Source: Neobacillus sp. PS2-9 (GTDB taxonomy: Bacteria > Bacillota > Bacilli > Bacillales > Cytobacillaceae). Taken from it: a stretch of DNA of 64,000 bases. Below are positions 53,417 through 62,551 of the stretch, one piece after another. Position 1 is the first letter of the stretch; every line of letters starts with the position of its first letter. The DNA is taken from NCBI RefSeq assembly GCF_030915525.1, contig NZ_CP133269.1, positions 4,103,501-4,167,500 on the forward strand, read 5' to 3'. The notes under the pieces were generated by a model that was not told the DNA's origin, made no database searches, and saw only the letters and a program-made list of their open reading frames with translations. A program made the position numbers and the translations under genes.

Positions 53417-54262
53417 ATGAGCTGCATTAGTAAAATACGCTCTTACTATGCCAGATTTAGTGAAAAGGAAAAGCAAATTGCTAATTTTATATTAGACAAT
53501 CCTGAAAAAATTCTTCACAGCACGATTAATGAAGTCGCTGAAGATCTCGGGATGGCCGACGCCACGGTTTTCCGCTTTTGTAAACGGATCGGATTTAAAG
53601 GATACCAGGCAATGAAGATTGCACTGGCTTCAGAAATCATTACTCCCATCCAGCAAATTCATGAGGAAATTACTGAGGGTGATACTGAAAAGGCTGTCAC
53701 TGAAAAAGTATTTCAATCAAATATAAGAACCTTAGAAAATACCCTACAGCTCCAGGACAGCGATTCGATTCAAAGGGCAGTTAAGATGATTCATACGGCT
53801 GAACGGGTTCATTTTTACGGAACTGGTGGGTCAGCTGTTATTGCAATGGACGCATTCCATAAGTTTATTCGAACAGGTATTAAAGTGTTTGCATTTATTG
53901 ACTCCCACTTTCAACTCATGTCAGCTTCACAGTTAACAGAAAAAGATTTGGCCGTTGTCATCTCTCATTCTGGAGCAAATAAAGATACAATTGATATTTT
54001 GAATGTGGCCAGTGAAAATGGAGCTAAATCCATCGGGATCACCAGTTTTCCAAAATCACCAATAAGTCAAAAGGTAGATATTGCGCTCTTTACAAGTTCA
54101 GAAGAAACTGAATACCGATCTGAAGCGTTAGCATCACGGATTGCACAATTAAGTCTCATCGATGCCTTATACGTAAATATCATGGTCTTAAATAAAGAAC
54201 ATGCCAAAACATCTCTTGGTAAAATAAGGTCTGCCATATCAGACACTAGAATTGAATCATAA
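53417..54262 (+). CDS. MurR/RpiR family transcriptional regulator
   Basis: A 281-residue regulator with an N-terminal RpiR helix-turn-helix (about 1-75: FSEKEKQIANFILDNPEKIL; DLGMADATVFRFCKRIGFKGYQ) and a C-terminal SIS sugar-phosphate-binding domain (about 120-250: VHFYGTGGSAVIAMDAFHKF; VVISHSGANKDTIDIL). Family members sense sugar phosphates. Its divergent position beside gnd suggests control of pentose phosphate genes. ATG about seven bases after GAGG; a TTG two codons earlier is less well placed. Confidence 0.87.
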   Translation: MSCISKIRSYYARFSEKEKQIANFILDNPEKILHSTINEVAEDLGMADATVFRFCKRIGFKGYQAMKIALASEIITPIQQIHEEITEGDTEKAVTEKVFQSNIRTLENTLQLQDSDSIQRAVKMIHTAERVHFYGTGGSAVIAMDAFHKFIRTGIKVFAFIDSHFQLMSASQLTEKDLAVVISHSGANKDTIDILNVASENGAKSIGITSFPKSPISQKVDIALFTSSEETEYRSEALASRIAQLSLIDALYVNIMVLNKEHAKTSLGKIRSAISDTRIES

Positions 54263-54332
54263 ACAACGTTTTTATGTTCCTATAATTATTATTCACATTT
54301 TTTCATTTTACATTACGGTCTTTTACACAAAC

Positions 54333-54371
54333 AAAGAGGCTGATCATTTTGCTTTTGAGTCAGCCTCTTTA
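54333..54371. terminator. Bidirectional terminator between the RpiR gene and yhbH
   Basis: AAAGAGGCTGA / TCAGCCTCTTT stem with a 16-base loop. Confidence 0.8.
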
Positions 54372-54375
54372 ACGA

Positions 54376-55542
54376 TTATGCGTATTGTTTGGATTCTTCT
54401 TGTTGAAAAAAGCTCTTCATGGCATGGAATACATCTGCTTTTTGTTTGAGGATATAATGTCTGAAATGTTCATCCTTGATATTCTTGTATGCGGACATGA
54501 GAGTTGAATGTCGGTTATACTGATTAACCTCACCATATCCAAACATGTTGGATACCTTCATTAACTCTTCTACAAGCTTCACACAACGAGCGTTATCCGA
54601 TGTGAGATTATCACCGTCTGAAAAATGGAATGGATAGATGTTGAACTTTCGTGGATTATACTTACTGTCAATGATCTCTAATGCCTTTCGGTAAGCAGAA
54701 GAACAAATAGTTCCACCACTTTCACCTTTTGAAAAAAAGTCTTCTTCCGTCACAATTTTTGCTTCGGTATGATGTGCAATAAACTCAATTTCAACTGTTT
54801 CATACTTGGTTCTTAAAAAGCGTGTCATCCAGAAGAAAAAGCTGCGGGCCATATACTTTTCCCAAATTCCCATGGAACCGCTCGTGTCCATCATAGCAAT
54901 AACGACGGCTTTTGAATCTGGTTTCACCACTTCATTCCAAGTCTTAAACTTTAAATCGTCCTTATAAATAGGATGAAACGCCGGTTTCCCACTCATGGCA
55001 TTACGTTTAAAAGCAGACATCATGGTACGTTTTTTATCAATATTACCCATTAAACCTGTTTTTCTAATATCGTTGAACTCAATATTTTCAACGAGATGTT
55101 CCTGCTCTTCTTTTCTTTTTAAATTCGGAAGCTCCAATTGTTTAAATAATGCTTCCTCGAGCTCCATTAATGACACTTCTGCTTCAAAATAGTCTTCTCC
55201 GGCCTGATCCCCTGCTCCTTGGCCTTTGCCTGGACCTTTTTGCCCACTAGAACCGTCACGTGCTACAACATCACCGACTTGACTGTCACCGTCACCTTGG
55301 CCCACGTGTTTGTTTTTGTCATAATTATAGCGAATTTTATATTCGTCCAACGAACGAATTGGAATTTTTACCACATCTCGACCATTCGACATGATTATGC
55401 TCTCTTCTGTAATGAGATCGGGAAGATTGTTGCGAATTGCCTCCTGGACTTTTTCCTGATGCCGCTGCTGGTCATCGTGGCCTTTACGGTGGAGGGACCA
55501 ATCTTCTCTTGAAATGACAAATTGATGATTGTTAACAGACAA
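54376..55542 (-). CDS. yhbH: Sporulation protein YhbH
   Basis: 388 residues of the YhbH/YeaH family (DUF444), with a von Willebrand A-like fold whose metal site reads [11 protein letters not shown] Gly/Gln/Asp-rich linker precedes it ([21 protein letters not shown]). It is genetically tied to PrkA and SpoVR, and in B. subtilis is a sporulation gene expressed in the mother cell. TTG start six bases after AAGGAGGGG. About 240 bases separate it from prkA, which has its own terminator, so it may have its own promoter; I did not find a clear one. Confidence 0.93.
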   Translation of the reverse strand: MSVNNHQFVISREDWSLHRKGHDDQQRHQEKVQEAIRNNLPDLITEESIIMSNGRDVVKIPIRSLDEYKIRYNYDKNKHVGQGDGDSQVGDVVARDGSSGQKGPGKGQGAGDQAGEDYFEAEVSLMELEEALFKQLELPNLKRKEEQEHLVENIEFNDIRKTGLMGNIDKKRTMMSAFKRNAMSGKPAFHPIYKDDLKFKTWNEVVKPDSKAVVIAMMDTSGSMGIWEKYMARSFFFWMTRFLRTKYETVEIEFIAHHTEAKIVTEEDFFSKGESGGTICSSAYRKALEIIDSKYNPRKFNIYPFHFSDGDNLTSDNARCVKLVEELMKVSNMFGYGEVNQYNRHSTLMSAYKNIKDEHFRHYILKQKADVFHAMKSFFQQEESKQYA

Positions 55543-55730
55543 TGTAAACCCCTCCTTATGAAATTATTTAAATCCGTTTTGCACACTTTTTCCTACAAAA
55601 ACATAAAATAATCCGATTAAAAGTTCAATTAAAATATGGATTACTTTATCCTATGCAAGAGTGAAGAATAATTTACTAATAATTTTGACAATTGGGCTTT
55701 CTACTAAGAAATTGGACGAGTTACAAGTTG

Positions 55731-55768
55731 GAAAAAAAGAGACTGACAGATTCTCTCTGCCAGTCCTT
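55731..55768 (-). terminator. Terminator of prkA
   Basis: GACTGGCAGA pairs with TCTGTCAGTC (one G-T) and is followed by CTCTTTTTTT on the minus strand. Confidence 0.8.
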
Positions 55769-55784
55769 CCTATTTTAATCCTAG

Positions 55785-57680
55785 TTATCTGTTTAATAAG
55801 CTTCCAACATAACGTAGTAATTCATTAGCTGATGTTGAATTATATCCATGTTCATCTACTAAACGGGCCACTACATCATTTATTTTCTTCAACTGCTGCT
55901 CATCTGGAGTTTTTGAGGAAGTAGTAATTTTTACAACATCCTTTAAATCAGCAAAGAGCTTCTTCTGAATAGCTTCTCGTAGTCGGTCATGCGAATTATA
56001 GTCAAACCGTTTTCCTTTTCTTGCGAAAGCAGAAATACGGATTAATACTTCTTCTCTGAAGGCTTTCTTCGCATTTTCCGAAATCCCTATTTGTTCTTCT
56101 ATTGAACGCATAAGCTTTTCGTCCGGATTGATTTCTTCTCCAGTTAATTGATCGCGGAGCTTATTCTTATTGCAGTATGCTTCTACATTATCCAAATAAT
56201 TGTCCATGAGTGTTTTTGCAGACTCTTCATACGAATACACAAACGCTTTTTGAACTTCTTTCTTCGCAATATTATCATACTCTTTTCTAGCTAAAGAAAT
56301 ATAATTCATATAGCGTTCACGCAGTTCTGCTGTAATAGATGGGTGTTGGTCCAACCCATCCTTTAACGACCTTAACACGTCTAAGGCATTAATTGAAGGT
56401 ACTTCTTTTCTAATAATCGTAGAAGAAATTCTATTGATCACGTAACGTGGGTCAATACCGCTCATGCCCTCATCAGGATATTCCTTTTTGAGTTCATCTA
56501 TATCGGCAGTGTTAAAACCTTCCACGTTTTCTCCATCATAAAGGCGCATTTTCTTCAGTAAATCAATATCCCCTTTTTTAGGCTCCTTTAAGCGGGTTAA
56601 AATAGTGAACATCGCTGCTACCTTTAACGTATGCGGCGCAATATGAACATCGGAAACATCACTTTCATTTATCATTTTTTCATAAATTCTTTCTTCTTGA
56701 GAAACCTTAAGGTTATATGGAATTGGCATAACGATAATCCGTGAATGCAATGCCTCATTCTTTTTATTGGAGATAAAGGATCGGTACTCGGTTTCGTTCG
56801 TGTGAGCCACAATTAATTCATCAGCAGAAATTAACGCAAACCTTCCAGCTTTAAAGTTCCCCTCTTGTGTCAAGGAAAGTAAATGCCAAAGGAATTTCTC
56901 ATCACATTTTAGCATCTCTTGGAATTCCATCATCCCTCGATTTGCTTTATTCAGTTCACCATCGAAACGATAGGCTCTAGGGTCAGACTCGGAACCAAAT
57001 TCGGCAATCGTTGAAAAATCAATACTTCCTGTTAAATCGGCAATATCCTGCGATTTTGGATCGGATGGACTAAAGGTTCCGATTCCTGTTCTCTTATCCT
57101 CTGAGAAAAAGATTCTTTCTACTTGAACATCTTCAATCCTGCCGCCATACTCCTTCTCAAGGCGCATCATATTGAGCGGTGAAAGATTTCCTTCAATTCT
57201 TATACCATATTCCTCAAAGAAATCTTTACGTAGATGATGTGGAATTAAATGCAGCGGGTCTTCATGCATCGGACAGCCTTTAATGGCAAATACAGAACCC
57301 CTATTGGTATGTGAGTAGGCTTCTAATCCTCTTTTTAACATAGTAACTAGTGTTGATTTCCCGCCACTTACTGGACCCATCAACAGTAAAATCCGCTTTC
57401 TTACATCCAGTCTTTTAGCTGCAGGATGGAAATATTCTTCCACTAGACGTTCCAAAGACTCTTCTAAACCAAATAATTGATTGCTGAAAAAGTTGTACCT
57501 TTTCGTCCCTTTTACCTCTTCAATCCCTGCATCTTTAAGCATATTATAAACTCGAGAATGTGCAGATTGTGCTACCCATGGCTTTTCCTTTAGCAACAGT
57601 AAATAATCAGCGAATGTTCCTTCCCAACGAAGTTTTTCCTCTTCTTCTCGATACATCTCGATTTTTTTTAAAATATCCAT
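55785..57680 (-). CDS. prkA: PrkA family AAA+ serine protein kinase/protease
   Basis: 631 residues. An AAA+ ATPase core with Walker A GPVSGGKST (102-110) and the PrkA-specific segments KGCPMHEDPLHLIP and ISADELIVAHTNETEY; a C-terminal domain first described as kinase-like. The B. subtilis protein is mother-cell expressed, supports sporulation, and has been reported to have Lon-like protease activity. ATG after GGGGGAGG. A very good sigma-E promoter match lies 40-70 bases upstream. First of the prkA, yhbH (and distant spoVR) functional set. Confidence 0.95.
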   Translation of the reverse strand: MDILKKIEMYREEEEKLRWEGTFADYLLLLKEKPWVAQSAHSRVYNMLKDAGIEEVKGTKRYNFFSNQLFGLEESLERLVEEYFHPAAKRLDVRKRILLLMGPVSGGKSTLVTMLKRGLEAYSHTNRGSVFAIKGCPMHEDPLHLIPHHLRKDFFEEYGIRIEGNLSPLNMMRLEKEYGGRIEDVQVERIFFSEDKRTGIGTFSPSDPKSQDIADLTGSIDFSTIAEFGSESDPRAYRFDGELNKANRGMMEFQEMLKCDEKFLWHLLSLTQEGNFKAGRFALISADELIVAHTNETEYRSFISNKKNEALHSRIIVMPIPYNLKVSQEERIYEKMINESDVSDVHIAPHTLKVAAMFTILTRLKEPKKGDIDLLKKMRLYDGENVEGFNTADIDELKKEYPDEGMSGIDPRYVINRISSTIIRKEVPSINALDVLRSLKDGLDQHPSITAELRERYMNYISLARKEYDNIAKKEVQKAFVYSYEESAKTLMDNYLDNVEAYCNKNKLRDQLTGEEINPDEKLMRSIEEQIGISENAKKAFREEVLIRISAFARKGKRFDYNSHDRLREAIQKKLFADLKDVVKITTSSKTPDEQQLKKINDVVARLVDEHGYNSTSANELLRYVGSLLNR

Positions 57681-57720
57681 AAGGCCCTCCCCCTGTAGCT
57701 TAATCAGAGACGATTAATAT

Positions 57721-57749
57721 ACTCTATGCGCCAATGAACTTGAACATGC
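57721..57749 (-). promoter_or_regulatory. Sigma-E promoter of prkA
   Basis: On the minus strand: GCATGTT (-35, consensus KMATATT), exactly 14 bases, then CATAGAGT (-10, consensus CATACAnT). One mismatch in each box, correct spacing, and right distance from the start codon. Confidence 0.66.
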
Positions 57750-57881
57750 GTATGTGAGTAACTCTTTATCTTTTTTATTCGTTACAGGAAATCTTACACT
57801 TTTCATTTTTTAAAGTTAGGATATAATAAAATCATATGGGTAAAAAATGAAAATAGCAAAACGAAGGGGGCAATACATAAC

Positions 57882-57974
57882 ATGAACACTTTCATCGTTG
57901 TTTTAGTAATGATCACATTTTTGTCAGCAATCTTCACTGCAGGTTATAATGACAAGCCCGGTTCAACAAAATAA
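57882..57974 (+). CDS. 30-residue hydrophobic small protein
   Basis: Reads MNTFIVVLVMITFLSAIFTAGY with a short polar tail NDKPGSTK: one membrane helix or a signal-like segment. AAGGGGG precedes it by eleven bases, there is a TATAAT at 57822-57827, and a bidirectional terminator follows at once. These surroundings argue for a real transcript. No known family is recognised. Confidence 0.58.
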   Translation: MNTFIVVLVMITFLSAIFTAGYNDKPGSTK

Positions 57975-57984
57975 TTTTTCATGT

Positions 57985-58011
57985 AAAAAGGCTGCCATGT
58001 GGCAGCCTTTT
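57985..58011. terminator. Bidirectional terminator
   Basis: AAGGCTGCC / GGCAGCCTT stem with a four-base loop, A-run and T-run on either side. Overlaps the end of the nfrA-like gene. Confidence 0.87.
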
Positions 58012-58759
58012 ATCGTAGATCTAATTTATTTTTTTGAATAAACTCCTTCATATACATCCTACTTTGGTTTTCCAGCATCTGGGCCATTTGCGCTGTCCAG
58101 TGATCCTTTCTTTTCCCGCCAGTTCTTTGTTCATAATAGTCTGAGATGAGTTCATCATACTCCCTTAGCTGTTGTAAATAAATAGCCATATCCTGTTCAT
58201 ATTCATTTTCATGATAGATATGCTCAAAAGACAATCTTGGCTTTTGCTCCGTCATTTTTGCTGGATATCCCACCGCAAGTCCAAACAAAGGAATGACACG
58301 GTCTGGTGTTTTTAAGAGCTTCTTTACCTCTTCTAAGTTGTTTCGAATCCCTCCTATGTAACAAATCCCTAGCCCAAGTGATTCAGCCGCAATAGCAGCG
58401 TTTTGTGCCGCTAAGGAAGCATCAATGAGACCCACCATAAATTTCTCAGTGCTTTCTATTGATGGATTGACTTCTTTTTGTTCTTCTTTCCCTATGATGC
58501 TATGACGATAAAGATCTGCACAAAAAACAAAAAAATGGCCATTTTTTTCAACATATTCCTGATTGCCTGCTAGTTCCGCCAACTTTTTCTTTTTCTCTTG
58601 ATCCTTCACACCAATAATGGAATAGGCTTGAATATAGCTTGACGTTGAAGCCGCCTGAGCACTCAATACAATTGTTTTAATTTGCTCATCTGTTAAGGGC
58701 TTATCCTCAAAATGCCTTATGGAGCGATGGTTTAGAATCGTTGTGATGATATCATTCAT
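58010..58759 (-). CDS. nfrA: NADPH-dependent flavin oxidoreductase / nitroreductase NfrA
   Basis: 249 residues, the same length as B. subtilis NfrA1 (YwcG) and matching it in NHRSIRHFEDKPLTDEQI, AQAASTSSYIQAYSIIGV, LAGNQEYVEKNGHFFVFCADLYRH and LGLGICYIGGIRNNL. It is an FMN-dimer enzyme that reduces flavins, nitro compounds and peroxide using NAD(P)H and is stress-induced. The chosen ATG is eight bases after GGAAGGG; the longer frame runs back into the terminator hairpin of trmL. Confidence 0.9.
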   Translation of the reverse strand: MNDIITTILNHRSIRHFEDKPLTDEQIKTIVLSAQAASTSSYIQAYSIIGVKDQEKKKKLAELAGNQEYVEKNGHFFVFCADLYRHSIIGKEEQKEVNPSIESTEKFMVGLIDASLAAQNAAIAAESLGLGICYIGGIRNNLEEVKKLLKTPDRVIPLFGLAVGYPAKMTEQKPRLSFEHIYHENEYEQDMAIYLQQLREYDELISDYYEQRTGGKRKDHWTAQMAQMLENQSRMYMKEFIQKNKLDLR

Positions 58760-58780
58760 TGTAGGTTCCCTTCCTTTTAC

Positions 58781-58808
58781 AAAAAGAGGCCCATGAACCT
58801 GGGCCTCC
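58781..58808 (-). terminator. Terminator between trmL and nfrA
   Basis: GAGGCCCA / TGGGCCTC stem with a six-base loop and five Ts on the minus strand. Confidence 0.85.
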
Positions 58809-58813
58809 TTCAT

Positions 58814-59287
58814 TTAATCGAGATTTGGATAGTTTTGCTGACGAAGTGCTTCATAAATAAGTATAGCTGCAGTATTAGAAAGATTTAATGAACGAATATT
58901 ATTGGTCATCGGAATCCTTAGGCTTACGTCCTTATTATTTTCAATGACGTCCTTCGGTAAACCTGTTGTTTCTCTTCCGAAAATAAAATAAAATTCCTTT
59001 TCAGGGTTACTGTAATCAAAACTGCTATGAGGCTTTTGCCCGAATTTTGTTAAGTAAAAAAATTCACCGCCAGCATTTTTTTCGTAAAATTCTTCTAAGG
59101 AATCATAATACGTAATATTTACATGCTCCCAATAATCCAGCCCTGCTCTTTTCAACATCTTATCATCAGTTGAAAAACCTAACGGCCGAATTAAATGTAA
59201 ATGAGTATCAGTGCCTGCACATGTCCTTGCGATGTTTCCTGTATTAGAAGGTATTTGTGGTTGATATAGTACTACGTGTATAGCCAA
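58814..59287 (-). CDS. trmL: tRNA (cytidine/uridine-34-2'-O)-methyltransferase
   Basis: A 157-residue SPOUT-class enzyme (B. subtilis CspR) that 2'-O-methylates the wobble base of tRNA-Leu. It has the start AIHVVLYQPQIPSNTGNIARTC, then HLIRPLGF, YFIFGRETTGLP and the knot-forming IPMTNNIRSLNLSNTAAI. The TTG giving this start follows GGGGTGAG; the longer frame enters the adjacent MITE-like repeat. Its neighbourhood (queG, yhbB, prkA) matches B. subtilis. Confidence 0.93.
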   Translation of the reverse strand: MAIHVVLYQPQIPSNTGNIARTCAGTDTHLHLIRPLGFSTDDKMLKRAGLDYWEHVNITYYDSLEEFYEKNAGGEFFYLTKFGQKPHSSFDYSNPEKEFYFIFGRETTGLPKDVIENNKDVSLRIPMTNNIRSLNLSNTAAILIYEALRQQNYPNLD

Positions 59288-59306
59288 AAAACTCACCCCA
59301 ATTGAA

Positions 59307-59506
59307 AAAACTATAGCTGTGTTAAAGAACATTGTTGATTTTAATATCCAGTTGATTGGAGCGGAAGGCACGAAGACTCCTGTGGGAGTACGGTTCAGGG
59401 GAGACCCCGCAGGCGCGTTTCTCCGAGGAGGCTCGCCGAAACGCCCACGAACCGCTCGCGCCTGGAGCGTAAATCAACAGACAAGTTTAACAAAGCCAAA
59501 ACTATA
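59307..59506 (-). repeat. 180-bp MITE-like element, copy 3, with 9-bp target duplication
   Basis: The element (59316-59497) is inverted relative to copies 1 and 2, with ends GCTGTGTTAAAG and TTTAACAAAGCC. It is flanked on both sides by AAAACTATA (59307-59315 and 59498-59506), a perfect 9-bp direct repeat. This is direct evidence of insertion by transposition. Confidence 0.88.
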
Positions 59507-59591
59507 AAAGAAATTATACCACTCTCATTCCTTCTTTTAAAGAATCACACTCCCAAGAAAAGAGCAGACAAAGAAGTAGAATAGTGTGGTC

Positions 59592-60467
59592 TTATAAATC
59601 GATAATACTAAAGAACTTATACTTAATATTCGGGGTATAAGCTGAGGAATCCTCATATGCCCAATAACGCTTACGACTATTATAGGTATGAGCATTCACT
59701 AAAGGCATTCCATTAGCATCTTTTCCGGTTACTATGGTGTTGTGATTATAACGGCCGTCCCCCTCAAAATCATAGCAAATGACGTCTCCCAGTAATAATT
59801 GGTCCGGACTGCTAACTTCTCTAGCCCTTAGACCCGCCCTTGAATTACCTAAGTATAGCCTTAGTGAATTGGCTACAGCCCAGCTATAGCTCCAGTTGCT
59901 GCTCTGCAGCCACCAACCAGTCCCGCGATTGGGATACCCTCTCATGGGGGCTCCCCCTGTATGAAGGCATTGTGAAATAAAGTTAGTACAATCTACTTCA
60001 AATTTCTTGTAAGCAGGGTTGTAGGTATTCCACCAGCGCTCCGCATATTGTACTGCTTTCAAGCGATCGTATTGATAGCTTAACCGTTCATCTGTTTCAT
60101 CAATCACTTCTTCTATTGTCTCTTGATGAGAGTATACATCTTCCTTTGGGATTCTTTCCTCATCCATAACTAAAGCACCTTTGTAGAACTTCGCCAGTCT
60201 TTCTTCCATCTCTTCTTCCAAGTAGAAGATTCCTTTTTGCTTAATTAAGTATTGATAGTGTGCAAGGTATTTTACCGTTTGAAATTCTTCTTCTGAAACT
60301 TCCTCCATAATTTTTCCTGTAGCTTTCACCTTTACAATTTCTGCTGACCGTTTGGCTAATGCTTCTTGTTTTTTCTCAGCCTTCGGAAAAAATATCCTAT
60401 GGCTTCTTTTATCGGTAACAAATTGATTCACTCTTTTTTCAAACAAATCCTGGAGCAATTCAAACAT
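59592..60467 (-). CDS. yhbB: Amidase-domain protein, YhbB-like
   Basis: 291 residues: an N-terminal charged helical region (about 1-135) and a C-terminal amidase_6 (papain/NlpC-like) domain (about 140-285), with the catalytic Cys in VDCTNFISQCLHTGGAPM and His in GRYNHNTIVTG. Such proteins are putative cell-wall or spore hydrolases. No signal peptide is visible, so a spore-associated cytoplasmic role is possible. The ATG follows GGGTGA; an earlier in-frame start overlaps it. Located next to queG as yhbB is in B. subtilis. Confidence 0.82.
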   Translation of the reverse strand: MFELLQDLFEKRVNQFVTDKRSHRIFFPKAEKKQEALAKRSAEIVKVKATGKIMEEVSEEEFQTVKYLAHYQYLIKQKGIFYLEEEMEERLAKFYKGALVMDEERIPKEDVYSHQETIEEVIDETDERLSYQYDRLKAVQYAERWWNTYNPAYKKFEVDCTNFISQCLHTGGAPMRGYPNRGTGWWLQSSNWSYSWAVANSLRLYLGNSRAGLRAREVSSPDQLLLGDVICYDFEGDGRYNHNTIVTGKDANGMPLVNAHTYNSRKRYWAYEDSSAYTPNIKYKFFSIIDL

Positions 60468-60518
60468 TATTTCTTCACCCCTTTCTTTCATACATATGAA
60501 GGAAAGTTGGTTTTAATA

Positions 60519-60551
60519 TAAAAAAGAACGAAACCAATTTGTTTCGCTTTT
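60519..60551 (-). terminator. Terminator of queG
   Basis: GCGAAAC / GTTTCGT stem with a six-base loop, then CTTTTTT on the minus strand. Confidence 0.72.
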
Positions 60552-60554
60552 CAT

Positions 60555-61685
60555 TTATTTAAATTGAGTTAGACTTTTTTCAATTTCTAGTTGAACTTCT
60601 CTCTCGATTTCTTTCTCTTTTGCCCTTAAAAGAGCAACGCGAACGGATTCACCACCTATTTTCCCAAGCGCCCACGCAGCCGTTCCTCTCAATACCGGAC
60701 TTGCTTCCCTTTCTAATACTTCGATTAAGTCAGGAATAGCTGTATTATCTTTAAAATGAGCAAGGGCTATGATTGCATTTCGCTGGATCGGCTTCTTTCC
60801 TCTCCAAGAGCCAGCCACCGAACCAAATTGTTTTTTAAACTCTCGGTTACTCAATTTTAATATCGGCTTTAGTAGCGGCTTGGCCACTTCTGGATTGGCT
60901 TCCATTTCTTCGTGGAAATGATAGTTTTTCCCCTTATTCACCGGGCAAGCGGTTTGGCAGGAATCACATCCATAAATACGGTTTCCTATCTTATCGCGAA
61001 ATTCATCCGGAATTAGCTCTTTTGTTTGTGTTAAAAAGGAAATGCAATGCTGTGCATTAATCTGTCCTCCTTGGACTAATGCACCCGTAGGACAAGCATC
61101 TAGGCACTTTCTACAAGAACCACACTGGTCCTCAATAGGTGTATCCGGTTCAAATGGTATACTTGTAATCATTTCACCTAAATAGACATAAGAGCCAAAC
61201 TCTGGAGTAATGATGGCACAGTTCTTCCCGCTCCAACCGATACCTGCTCGCTCGGCAACGGCCCTGTCAGAAAGTTCTCCCGTATCGACCATTGATTTTA
61301 ACCTTGCCTCCGGGACCATTGTTAAAATAAACTCTTCAAGCTTCTTTAGCCGGTCACGTAAAACATGGTGGTAATCGAGCCCCCAAGAAGCCCTGCTGAA
61401 AAATCCTCTTCGTTCACCCATCCTTCCTTCTACACGTTCATTCATCTTTGATGGATAAGCAAGAGCAATCGCAATAATGGAACGTGGCTCCTCCATCAAA
61501 AGGGCGGGTGTCACACGTTTCTCTATGTCTGGCTCCTCAAAACCAGATTGATAGCCAAGTTCTTGTTGTCTGATTAATCTATTTTTCAATTCACTGAACA
61601 TGTCTGAAGTGGTAAAACCGATCTTATCGATTCCAATTTCCTTGCTGTAAGCAATGAGCTCTTTTTTTAATTGTTTGACATCCAT
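60555..61685 (-). CDS. queG: Epoxyqueuosine reductase
   Basis: Last step of queuosine biosynthesis: reduces the epoxide of epoxyqueuosine in tRNA, using cobalamin and two 4Fe-4S clusters. The 376-residue protein shows a DUF1730 N-terminal domain (IGIDKIGFTTSDMF), cluster motifs CGSCRKCLDACP and CDSCQTACP, and C-terminal HEAT repeats (VLRGTAAWALGKIGGESVRVALL). Equivalent to B. subtilis YhbA/QueG. ATG after AGGAGG. Confidence 0.94.
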   Translation of the reverse strand: MDVKQLKKELIAYSKEIGIDKIGFTTSDMFSELKNRLIRQQELGYQSGFEEPDIEKRVTPALLMEEPRSIIAIALAYPSKMNERVEGRMGERRGFFSRASWGLDYHHVLRDRLKKLEEFILTMVPEARLKSMVDTGELSDRAVAERAGIGWSGKNCAIITPEFGSYVYLGEMITSIPFEPDTPIEDQCGSCRKCLDACPTGALVQGGQINAQHCISFLTQTKELIPDEFRDKIGNRIYGCDSCQTACPVNKGKNYHFHEEMEANPEVAKPLLKPILKLSNREFKKQFGSVAGSWRGKKPIQRNAIIALAHFKDNTAIPDLIEVLEREASPVLRGTAAWALGKIGGESVRVALLRAKEKEIEREVQLEIEKSLTQFK

Positions 61686-61801
61686 ATTGGTCCTCCTTCC
61701 CCAAAAGATTGTTTATATTAGTTGTGGTTTGGTTGTTTTAATTATTGGTTGCACATCTATTTATGATAAACTATTTTAAATGAAATTTGGAGGTGGAATC
61801 G

Positions 61802-62467
61802 TTGGAAATTCAACTCTCACAAGAAATAAAGGGACAAGTTCCTGACTTTAAACTAGGTGTTATCGAATATAAAAATATATTGGTCGGAGATTCACCGCAA
61901 ATGCTAAGAGGCAGACTCCAGCTCTTCCAGGAGTCTATTTATTTTGATTTAGAAAATACACCTGTTACAGAGCTTCCTGGAGTTCAGGAATGGCGAACTA
62001 TTTTTAAAAAGAATGGTAAGGACCCCAACCGGTACCGTCCATCTGTCGAAGCTATATACAGAAGGGTACAGAAACAGAATTATCTTTCGTCTGTACAAAG
62101 TGCAATCGATATTAATAATTTTTTCTCTCTACAATATCAAGTACCTATCGGAATCTACGACCTAGAATGTTTGAATGGTCCCGTTAGTATTCGATTTGGG
62201 GACGAAGGAGAGGAATATGTGGGCTTAAATGGGCGTTTAAATTCTTTGGAGCGCCTTATTTTATCAGCCGATGAGAACGGCCCATTTGGAAGTCCTTTTG
62301 TAGACTCTGATAGAGCCCCTGTTTCTTTAGAAACAAAACATGCTCTTCAACTCATCTATTTAAGACCATCCACTGATCTTCATAACGCAGAAAAGCTAAC
62401 AGAATCTCTAATGAACATGTTTGTTCAAATACACGGCGGTGAAGCAACCTACCACATTCTAAAATGA
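61802..62467 (+). CDS. B3/4 domain protein
   Basis: 221 residues that resemble the B3/4 domain found in phenylalanyl-tRNA synthetase beta subunits and in stand-alone proteins. Features: EWRTIFKKNGKDPNRYRPSVEAIYRRV, INNFFSLQYQVPIGIYDLE, and GPFGSPFVDSDRAPVS. Stand-alone members may edit mischarged tRNA or bind aminoacyl compounds; this is inference. The TTG start is eight bases after GGAGG; an upstream TTG overlaps the site. Divergent from queG, with its own terminator. Confidence 0.78.
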   Translation: MEIQLSQEIKGQVPDFKLGVIEYKNILVGDSPQMLRGRLQLFQESIYFDLENTPVTELPGVQEWRTIFKKNGKDPNRYRPSVEAIYRRVQKQNYLSSVQSAIDINNFFSLQYQVPIGIYDLECLNGPVSIRFGDEGEEYVGLNGRLNSLERLILSADENGPFGSPFVDSDRAPVSLETKHALQLIYLRPSTDLHNAEKLTESLMNMFVQIHGGEATYHILK

Positions 62468-62489
62468 TGCCAGTTTGGCATCTTTTTTC
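62464..62489 (+). terminator. Terminator of the B3/4 gene
   Basis: GATGCCA / TGGCATC stem with a three-base loop, then TTTTTT. Overlaps the stop codon. Confidence 0.85.
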
Positions 62490-62497
62490 TATATAAA

Positions 62498-62543
62498 GAA
62501 AAAACGCAATGCATCGTTCTCTATGTAACGATACACTGCGTTA
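62498..62543 (-). terminator. Terminator downstream of tRNA-Gly
   Basis: AACGCAGTGTATCGTT pairs with AACGATGCATTGCGTT around an eight-base loop, followed by a T-run on the minus strand. Confidence 0.85.
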
Positions 62544-62551
62544 GTTATGTA

